A stretch of 31,121 nt of DNA from CAZRSW01 sp964602845 (GTDB lineage Bacteria > Chloroflexota > Dehalococcoidia > Lucifugimonadales > UBA826), in the NCBI GenBank assembly GCA_964602845.1, contig CAZRSW010000021.1, positions 1 through 31,121 on the forward strand. Reading direction: 5' to 3'. The notes beneath the pieces were generated by a model. It was not told the origin of the DNA. It saw only the letters and a list, made by a program, of their open reading frames with translations, and did not search any database. Positions within the stretch are counted from its first letter, which is position 1. Each line of letters opens with the position of its first letter. The position numbers were made by a program, and so were the translations under genes. Of the stretch, positions 25,803-31,121 are shown piece by piece.

Positions 25803-26768
25803 TCAACCATGAGACCCACATGTATGTGTAAACTCATCATAGAATAGACATGCAGCACCCAGTAATCCTCCATCATCACCAAGATTAGAGACTTCGATTT
25901 TCAAATTACTAGAAAAATGACCCATAGCATTCCCCCTAATGTACTCCTCAACGCCTGGACGCAGCTGATCGAAACTGCCAGACATCCCACCTCCAACAAT
26001 GATCAATTCCGGATCAAAAATATGTATAGCGCTGACCATGCCTGCCCCTATGTAACGAGCAACACTATCCACAATATCGGAACAAAATTCATCTCCCCCT
26101 CGTGCCACCCTAAATACATCTTGTGATGTTGGTTCCCCGCCCTTAATAGCTTCCCTCAGTGCAGAAGCTTTCCCTACATCTATACCTTCCTTAGCCAATT
26201 GTGCTATAGCCAACCCTGACGCCACTGCCTCCAAGCAACCCATGTTGCCACAATTGCACTTCGGTCCCTCAATATCTACTGTCAAATGACCCAATTCGCC
26301 GGCAAACCCATGCTCTCCCATATAAAGTTGCCCATTCACGATAATACCCCCGCCTATCCCTGTACTGAGAGTATAATAAATCAGATTTCGTACCTGGTCG
26401 TGTGGACGCAGCCGATATTCCGCCAAGGCCGCTAGTGAAGCGTCATTCCCTATCTTAATCGGTACGCTGTACCTTTGATCCAAATATTCAGAAACTGCAA
26501 AATTGTCCCATTCCGGTAAGTTAGGCGGATTTACCATCATCCCTGTCTGTGGATTAACTGGACTAGCAAGTGAAACACCAATCCCCTCAATATCTGTATC
26601 ACCGCAACTTCGTTGCGTACTTCGTATCATCCTCTCAATAGACAACATGACTTCTTCAGGATCCGAACCAATACCTGTACTTGATACTAGCTTATTAGTT
26701 ACATTTGGAAACACGTCAATAGATGCCACCCTTGCCCTGGAGCCCCCAATGTCAATGCCAATTATCAT
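25803..26768 (-). CDS. ROK-family sugar kinase (glucokinase-like)
   Basis: This is a 321-residue ROK protein. The ATP site is IGIDIGGSRARVASID at the N-terminus, the catalytic base is D109 in KIGNDASLAAL, and the ExGH region GELGHLTV gives H161. The zinc motif follows as C171-x-C173-G-x2-GC178, all intact. No helix-turn-helix precedes the kinase part, so it is an enzyme rather than a NagC/XylR-type repressor. Glucose or an N-acetyl hexosamine is the usual substrate, phosphorylated with ATP in the cytosol. ATG at 26768 has no clear Shine-Dalgarno. It is divergent from the 88-residue gene at 26861. Confidence 0.88.
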   Translation of the reverse strand: MIIGIDIGGSRARVASIDVFPNVTNKLVSSTGIGSDPEEVMLSIERMIRSTQRSCGDTDIEGIGVSLASPVNPQTGMMVNPPNLPEWDNFAVSEYLDQRYSVPIKIGNDASLAALAEYRLRPHDQVRNLIYYTLSTGIGGGIIVNGQLYMGEHGFAGELGHLTVDIEGPKCNCGNMGCLEAVASGLAIAQLAKEGIDVGKASALREAIKGGEPTSQDVFRVARGGDEFCSDIVDSVARYIGAGMVSAIHIFDPELIIVGGGMSGSFDQLRPGVEEYIRGNAMGHFSSNLKIEVSNLGDDGGLLGAACLFYDEFTHTCGSHG

Positions 26769-26860
26769 ATTTTGTACACTTAGTCTCTATTTGGTATGAA
26801 ATAAGATTAACACTTGGTAAAATCTTTTGTTAACACCATAATCATCTGGAGATCAAACAA

Positions 26861-27127
26861 ATGGAAATATATTGGGAACATACAAAACAGGGCCAGAAGC
26901 TAGTACTGAACTTTGAAGATAGAGATGAAATGATAGGGGGTGTCAGAAAAACGAAAAACGGATTTGATGCATTCGCCAAAACGTTCACCATGACCCCCGA
27001 GCGAGCGCAAAAAGGCCTAGCTACAATGGATGAAGCGAAAGACTTTGTCGAGTCCTTCAGACCATGGGAATTATTCCTAGGTCCCATAGAAATATCAGTT
27101 GAAAAGGAGACCCGCCAGATCAATTAA
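26861..27127 (+). CDS. unknown 88-residue protein
   Basis: ATG at 26861 has GGAG nine bases upstream and the frame runs 88 codons. The protein is soluble and charged, with an early strand EIYWEHTKQGQKLVLNF, a central segment NGFDAFAKTFTM, a likely helix PERAQKGLATMDEAKDFVESF, and a C-terminal strand FLGPIEISVEKE. I do not recognise it. The pseudo-receiver gene follows on the same strand after about 100 bases. Coding quality (good start, no signal peptide, balanced composition) supports a real gene. Confidence 0.6.
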   Translation: MEIYWEHTKQGQKLVLNFEDRDEMIGGVRKTKNGFDAFAKTFTMTPERAQKGLATMDEAKDFVESFRPWELFLGPIEISVEKETRQIN

Positions 27128-27229
27128 CTTAACAGCCTAGGGAAACTTCGTTGAACAATCCAATATATATTTACTGAAATTACGATCAGCCTTACATTCA
27201 AACCCAAGAATTCTATGGAGTATGTCTCT

Positions 27230-27589
27230 ATGTCAAAGATAGACACGGTCTTACTGATATCGAACAACATCATGTTCCTGCCAAGGATAAAGAACGCCGT
27301 AGAACCCAATGTAGACGTAACAAGAACAACCCAACTGTCTGAATTAAAAGATTCACTCATAAATTCCAATGTGACTTGCGTGATTGTTGACCTTGAGTAC
27401 AATCAAGAAATATGGGAAGAAGCCATAAAATACGTTAGGCAAACCGTCGATGTTTCCCCTAGAATCGTCGCTTATGGCCCTCATGAAGATGAGTCATCTA
27501 TGAATCTGGCGAAATCACTGGGATGTGATGCTGTCACACCAAAGGGCGTTTTCAACAGTAGAATGAAAAACATCATCAGCCCTGAATAA
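27230..27589 (+). CDS. degenerate response-regulator receiver-like protein
   Basis: This encodes 119 residues from ATG at 27230, with GGAG nine bases upstream; the frame opens 15 bases earlier at an ATG without a site. The order of strands and helices fits a CheY-like receiver: TVLLISNN, CVIVDLE with D54 at the phosphorylation position, RIVAYGP, and AVTPKG with K105. The acidic pair that binds magnesium is replaced by S11-N12-N13, and the Ser/Thr switch position is Gly83, so phosphorylation is doubtful. There is no output domain. It may be a pseudo-receiver that signals by binding a partner; no kinase is nearby. Confidence 0.6.
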   Translation: MSKIDTVLLISNNIMFLPRIKNAVEPNVDVTRTTQLSELKDSLINSNVTCVIVDLEYNQEIWEEAIKYVRQTVDVSPRIVAYGPHEDESSMNLAKSLGCDAVTPKGVFNSRMKNIISPE

Positions 27590-27633
27590 TCTTGACTGTA
27601 GTCTAAGTAAGATATAACGGATCTTATGCCACA

Positions 27634-28548
27634 ATGAAACACTTGACTCGAATATGTTCACTTCTGCCTAGTGCAACCGAAATCGTCTGTGCATTGGGCC
27701 TTAAAGATAATTTGGTTGGTGTCACTCACGAATGTGACTATCCCGCAAGCATAGACGGAATACCGGTAGTGACCGAGAATCTTATTGACCAATCTAAAAA
27801 CAACTCCTCACAGATAGACTCACATATCAAGCAGGCAGCCCATGATGGGAGTGGTATTTACAGCATAAACTCCGCAATATTCAGATCTATCAGACCGGAT
27901 CTCGTATTGACTCAAGAACTATGCGAAGTTTGTGCAGTATCGTATCGGTCGGTCCAAGAGAGCATCAGCAAACTAGATGGATCTCCAGAAATCCTATCAT
28001 TGGAACCCAAGAATATTACCGACATCATAGATTCAATTGAAATAGTTGGCAGGTTAACCGGGTCAGACCTCGAAGCTCAAGCCATAGGTACAAATATCAA
28101 AGAACGCATTAATAAAATTAGAAAATCTCTAAAAGACATACAAAGATCCCCAAGGGTACTAACGCTAGAATGGCTGGATCCTCCCTTTATTGGGGGCCAT
28201 TGGGTCCCAGAAATGATATCGACAGTAGGAGCCGTGAATGCTTATGATCTAACTAATCAACCTTCGAGAGAAGCAAAATGGCAAGAACTACTTCAAGAAA
28301 AAATCGACACCGTCATATTGGCCGTCTGTGGGTTCGACTTAGAAAGGACATTGATTGAATTTCCATCAACCAGAACAGGTCCATTTTGGGATCGGTATTC
28401 AGGGCCAATTTATGCCGTCGACGGATCAGCCTATTTCAGCAGACCAGGACCAAGAATCATCAATGGGATAGAGATATTAGCTGAAATCATACACCCCTCC
28501 ATCTTTCCGAGAAAATACCCTATGGGAGCATGGAGTCAAGTATATTAA
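27634..28548 (+). CDS. BtuF-like cobalamin-binding protein without signal peptide
   Basis: This is a 304-residue protein of the BtuF/FhuD type III solute-binding fold (PF01497). Typical blocks are RICSLLPSATEIVCALGL at the start, GVTHECDYP, the segment RPDLVLTQELCEVCAVSY, and FIGGHWVPEM. The first residues (MKHLTRICSLLPS) enter the domain directly, with no export signal, as in a known group of apparently cytosolic cobalamin-binding-protein homologs. Its role there is unsettled; the fold may bind a corrinoid or act in some other way. No BtuC, BtuD or cobalamin enzyme is in the window. Its stop codon overlaps that of the convergent aminotransferase by a few bases. Confidence 0.85.
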   Translation: MKHLTRICSLLPSATEIVCALGLKDNLVGVTHECDYPASIDGIPVVTENLIDQSKNNSSQIDSHIKQAAHDGSGIYSINSAIFRSIRPDLVLTQELCEVCAVSYRSVQESISKLDGSPEILSLEPKNITDIIDSIEIVGRLTGSDLEAQAIGTNIKERINKIRKSLKDIQRSPRVLTLEWLDPPFIGGHWVPEMISTVGAVNAYDLTNQPSREAKWQELLQEKIDTVILAVCGFDLERTLIEFPSTRTGPFWDRYSGPIYAVDGSAYFSRPGPRIINGIEILAEIIHPSIFPRKYPMGAWSQVY

Positions 28549-29705
28549 CCATTACCATACGACTTTGATAGCCTCTGTACACCCTCAACAAGATTATCCG
28601 TATCATAAAGTGAGAACGACAGTCTAAGGAAATTACCAAATCTTCTAGACCCGGAGAAAGCGTTCCCAGGGCGATAGGAAACACCAAAACCCTCCGATTG
28701 CGAAAGTAGAGCTTCCGTATTCGTTGTCTCGTTGACTTTGATCCACATATAGTACCCTCCGGCTGGCTCTTCGTATTGGATTGTATCTCCGAATGTTGCT
28801 TCCAAAGCCTTAGACATCACTGATGCCCTTTCCGCGTATGTTTTCCTCAAATTAGCCAAATTCTTAACTAGAAATCCCATGTCTATGAACTCTCGGATAA
28901 TGGCGGCCCCAAAATGGTTAAAGCCACCACCACTGAATGCCAGTGCAGCATCTGAAAACTTCCGGATCACATTTTCCGACGCATGAATCCACCCCACTCG
29001 AAGACCTGGAGCAAGAATTTTGGAAAAGGATCCAACTGATATCATCTTAGACTGATGATCAAAATACATCATAGGAGGAGGGGGAGCGTCCTTAAAATAG
29101 AGGAATTGATATACTTCATCAGCTACGATATAAAAGTCAAATTCAGCAGCCAACCTGGCAAGTGAAGCTCTCCTTTGGATCGTCATAGTTTTACCTGTGG
29201 GATTTTGAAAGGCTGGAATAAGGTAAACAAATTTCGGACGTAAACCCTTAAGGAGTTTCTCTTCTAAGGCATCTACTATCATTCCATCGTCGTCAGTGGG
29301 AATACCAACAACACCCAAGTTATGGGACCGAAATATTCCTTGTATGACAAAATAAGTGGGATCCTCAACAATTATGGTATCCCCGTCAGCTGCAAGTAAG
29401 GTACAAATGAGATCAATTCCTTGGGAAGCCCCCGCAGTCAAAAACAGGTTGTTGGGATACACTTCCATAGGATATGCAGACTGACCTGATAAAAATCCTG
29501 CCAAGCTGTCTAGAAATGGTCCATATCCTTGACTCGCTCCATACTGCAAAGGAATTTCATCACCTCTAGCAAACATTTTCTCCGTGGCTATACGTATTTC
29601 TTCCAAAGGATGCAACTCAGCCGAAGGATGTCCCCACCCCATATCTATTACGCCGTCAGTGATATTCAAAAGCAATGAAGGAAGATTGGAATTTATTTCT
29701 TTCAT
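28545..29705 (-). CDS. class I/II PLP-dependent aminotransferase (2-aminoadipate type)
   Basis: This is a 386-residue fold-type I aminotransferase. It has N168 (FQNPTG), D196 and Y199 (VADEVYQF), the PLP lysine K229 in SVGSFSKILAPGLRVGW, and near the end SYRPGNAFSG with a conserved Arg (FLRLSFS). The sequence is closest in style to the 2-aminoadipate/LysN and MocR aminotransferase group, but it lacks the GntR DNA-binding domain of MocR. The amino donor and acceptor are unknown. It starts 10 bases after the methyltransferase stop, so the two form a minus-strand pair. The stop overlaps that of the BtuF-like gene. Confidence 0.88.
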   Translation of the reverse strand: MKEINSNLPSLLLNITDGVIDMGWGHPSAELHPLEEIRIATEKMFARGDEIPLQYGASQGYGPFLDSLAGFLSGQSAYPMEVYPNNLFLTAGASQGIDLICTLLAADGDTIIVEDPTYFVIQGIFRSHNLGVVGIPTDDDGMIVDALEEKLLKGLRPKFVYLIPAFQNPTGKTMTIQRRASLARLAAEFDFYIVADEVYQFLYFKDAPPPPMMYFDHQSKMISVGSFSKILAPGLRVGWIHASENVIRKFSDAALAFSGGGFNHFGAAIIREFIDMGFLVKNLANLRKTYAERASVMSKALEATFGDTIQYEEPAGGYYMWIKVNETTNTEALLSQSEGFGVSYRPGNAFSGSRRFGNFLRLSFSLYDTDNLVEGVQRLSKSYGNG

Positions 29706-29715
29706 ATTGACGTCA

Positions 29716-30399
29716 CTAATTCTTTCTTAAAATATAAACATTTCTTTTAACGTTTAAAGCCTCCCAGTCCCAACGAGATGATATCCAGTCCATGGTATCA
29801 GGGGAATAGAATGAAATATGGCTCGGATCTAACCGATAATACCAATGTTCAAAGTCAATCTCTTTGTACAAAACACCTGTCATTAGTCCCAATAAACCTC
29901 CCGGATTTAGCATGTGAAATATACGATCAAAATCCGCATTAGGGTCTGCAAAATGCTCAGCCGTTTCTGTACACACTATAAAATCATACCGATTCTGGAA
30001 CACATTTTTATCAGGGTGGAATATCGGATCATACAGGTCCATTTTATATCCAGAACTAGTCATCATTTCAGCTAAAACCGGCCCAGGCCCTGATCCGTAA
30101 TCTAATCCAGAGTCCCCATTGCATAAGAATGGAATTAGTTCATCTTTTAGCCTTGATAGAAACTTACGGTATCCAAGATCATCAAATTCATTGTTATGCT
30201 CCAGATATCTATTCCTCTGATCTAAAAAAGATAAATGGAACACACTAGGTACAAAAACGAGATCACATATACCACAACAACAATAATCCCTAATTAAATT
30301 CTTCCTTTGACTACCGAATAAAAAACGAGTTTCCCCTGAGGCGCAAAGAGGGCAAACTATCCGTTCGTCTGCAGACAAAAATTTATTATTAGGACCCAA
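29716..30399 (-). CDS. SAM-dependent methyltransferase with N-terminal zinc ribbon
   Basis: This is a 227-residue class I methyltransferase. An N-terminal zinc ribbon has C16-x2-C19 and C42-x2-C45 (CPLC and CGIC, with two extra Cys just before). SAM motif I is LDYGSGPGPVLAE (D100), followed by acidic MDLYDP and the segment YDFIVCTETAEHF as motif IV. Such ribbon-plus-MTase_23 proteins often work in sugar or small-molecule methylation, but the substrate here is unknown. The start is TTG at 30399, with GAGG ten bases upstream; no ATG is available before the ribbon. It pairs with the aminotransferase downstream. Confidence 0.82.
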   Translation of the reverse strand: MGPNNKFLSADERIVCPLCASGETRFLFGSQRKNLIRDYCCCGICDLVFVPSVFHLSFLDQRNRYLEHNNEFDDLGYRKFLSRLKDELIPFLCNGDSGLDYGSGPGPVLAEMMTSSGYKMDLYDPIFHPDKNVFQNRYDFIVCTETAEHFADPNADFDRIFHMLNPGGLLGLMTGVLYKEIDFEHWYYRLDPSHISFYSPDTMDWISSRWDWEALNVKRNVYILRKN

Positions 30400-30788
30400 G
30401 AATAAACAACCTCATCATTATTCATCGCATCTAATCAATCCAACGGCTCAAGATACAAATATATAACCGCACAACCGGTACAGATCAAATATCTTGCACC
30501 ATAATCTAACTCAAACGAGCTACACGTTTCAGACTTATCAAGGCCATTAAGATCGTATGAACCGATTAACTATAAAAATCTATATTGGCCAATAAGTTAT
30601 CTCAATGAACATACATTTCTAATTGATCATTCTAGTTTGCGGAAACATCATCCCACCTAGTAACCGTATTAGGTCTACCATTAATATACCCACTACTACC
30701 GTAAAACCCGCCGCAGCTATAAAACAATAGTTACCATCAGAAAATTGAACTTCTAAGATTTTCTTGCCCTTCGATTCTCGAATAACTC
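30400..30788. other. region between methyltransferase gene and tRNA-Glu
   Basis: Nearly 390 bases hold no gene that I can support. A minus-strand frame of 105 codons (30619-30936) runs through the tRNA and has no start of its own outside it. The only clear structure is the palindrome at 30583-30594. Confidence 0.5.
30583..30594. promoter_or_regulatory. perfect 12-bp palindrome TATTGGCCAATA
   Basis: The 12 bases equal their own reverse complement. The site lies in the intergenic region upstream of the methyltransferase start (about 185 bases), so it may bind a dimeric regulator, or be chance. Confidence 0.2.
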
Positions 30789-30865
30789 TGGTAGCGCATA
30801 CGGGATTCGAACCCGTGATCTCCGCCTTGAGAGGGCGGTGTCCTTGGCCGCTAGACGAATGCGCC
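30789..30865 (-). tRNA. tRNA-Glu (anticodon CUC)
   Basis: The minus strand folds into a full cloverleaf: acceptor GGCGCAT with ATGCGCT, D-arm GTCTAGCGGCCAAGGAC, anticodon stem CCGCC/GGCGG with loop CTCTCAA (anticodon CTC, reading GAG), a five-base variable loop, and T-arm ACGGG-TTCGAAT-CCCGT. The D-arm and anticodon arm match the tRNA-Glu type. Discriminator A73 is at 30792 and CCA is encoded at 30791-30789. The first acceptor pair is G1-U72, a wobble where G-C is usual. Confidence 0.95.
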
Positions 30866-30893
30866 ACGTACGAATTAGCGTGATGGCTGTTAG

Positions 30894-30923
30894 ATTTTAC
30901 ATCAGTATTCGGGTTAGTGTTCA
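30894..30923 (-). promoter_or_regulatory. putative tRNA-Glu promoter
   Basis: On the minus strand TGAACA (30923-30918, four of six to TTGACA) and TAAAAT (30899-30894, five of six to TATAAT) are 18 bases apart. The start would be about 20 bases before the tRNA, a normal distance. The -35 lies within the first copy of the tandem 12-bp repeat. Confidence 0.35.
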
Positions 30924-30939
30924 CAAAAGTGTTCACAAA
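30916..30939. repeat. tandem 12-bp direct repeat AGTGTTCACAAA x2
   Basis: Two perfect copies, 30916-30927 and 30928-30939, lie head to tail 50-75 bases upstream of tRNA-Glu. Each contains GTGTTCAC, with GTG/CAC inverted arms. Period and place suggest a binding site for a protein on one face of the DNA near the -35, but replication slippage would look the same. Confidence 0.5.
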
Positions 30940-31121
30940 TTTATTGTCATAATTCGCAGATAATTCACGATATCTCTCTAAGTTATGAATATTGCGCGCC
31001 TCATGCCCCGATTATAGTCCAATGGTGGTTATGCGCGCCGCGCGGACGGTATAAGGCAACCAATAACAGGTAGCCCAGTACGCCAATAGCAGTCTGAAAC
31101 GACTAGAAATAACTTTAGCTA

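Noticed and set aside
26807..26836. Two TTAACAC copies between the ROK gene and the 88-residue gene
   Set aside because: The repeat is only seven bases in an AT-rich spacer, so chance is a sufficient explanation.
30619..30936. 105-codon minus-strand ORF with a hydrophobic C-terminal half
   Set aside because: It reads straight through tRNA-Glu and has no start codon of its own between the tRNA and the hydrophobic part.
1..31121. CRISPR arrays, insertion sequences, integrases, phage genes, attachment sites
   Set aside because: I looked on both strands and saw no repeat-spacer pattern, transposase or integrase motif, or terminal inverted repeats; the genes appear to be ordinary metabolic cargo.

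Overview
The window reads like a scaffold from an uncultivated, probably marine bacterium. My best guess is a SAR202-type Chloroflexota (Dehalococcoidia). The reasons are indirect: several enolase-superfamily (mandelate racemase/muconate lactonizing enzyme type) genes together with a luciferase-like flavin monooxygenase, epoxide-hydrolase-type alpha/beta hydrolases, HpcH/HpaI aldolases, DUF1501/DUF1800 proteins, a GYD protein and a CADD-type folate gene, at moderate GC. SAR202 is known for expanded enolase-superfamily and flavin monooxygenase families, but no phylogenetic marker is present to prove it. A run of 100 N (3621-3720) is a scaffold gap and cuts one gene.

Layout. 1-5781: the last codons of an enolase-superfamily gene, a small lipoprotein (212-805), a 12-codon Cys-rich ORF (901-939), an acyltransferase-3 membrane protein (minus), a PD40 propeller lipoprotein cut by the gap, an HpcH/HpaI aldolase (minus), a second lipoprotein homologous to the first, and a small membrane protein. 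5802-7528 (minus): a membrane-anchored serine hydrolase and a pentapeptide-repeat protein. 8044-10649 (plus): nucleoside hydrolase, luciferase-like monooxygenase, GYD-domain protein. 10761-14348 (minus): a compact DUF1800 / NHL propeller / DUF1501 operon. 14726-18234: an enolase-superfamily enzyme, an Asp-nucleophile alpha/beta hydrolase, and a convergent ManD/RspA-type dehydratase. 18411-20734: a small gene interrupted by an in-frame TGA, a CADD-type 4-aminobenzoate synthase (minus) and an EHN-type epoxide hydrolase. 20996-25758 (plus): FMN-dependent 2-hydroxyacid oxidase, HpcH/HpaI aldolase, GMC oxidoreductase and FIST sensor protein. 25803-31121: ROK kinase (minus), an unknown 88-aa protein, a degenerate receiver domain, a cytosolic BtuF-like protein, then a minus-strand pair (methyltransferase, aminotransferase) and tRNA-Glu(CUC).

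How the genes fit together (inference). Enolase-superfamily dehydratases typically turn sugar acids into 2-keto-3-deoxy acids, HpcH/HpaI aldolases split such acids to pyruvate or similar plus an aldehyde, and 2-hydroxyacid and GMC oxidases feed or drain hydroxy acids and alcohols. With two epoxide-hydrolase-fold enzymes and a flavin monooxygenase, the window looks like peripheral catabolism of oxidised organic matter. No transporter or dedicated regulator is encoded here, so the substrates stay open.

The observations most worth checking are the free-standing CxxCGC micro-ORF, the in-frame TGA in an otherwise intact small gene, the full residue match to CADD self-sacrificing pABA synthase, the pair of homologous lipoproteins, and the tandem 12-bp repeat over the putative tRNA-Glu promoter.
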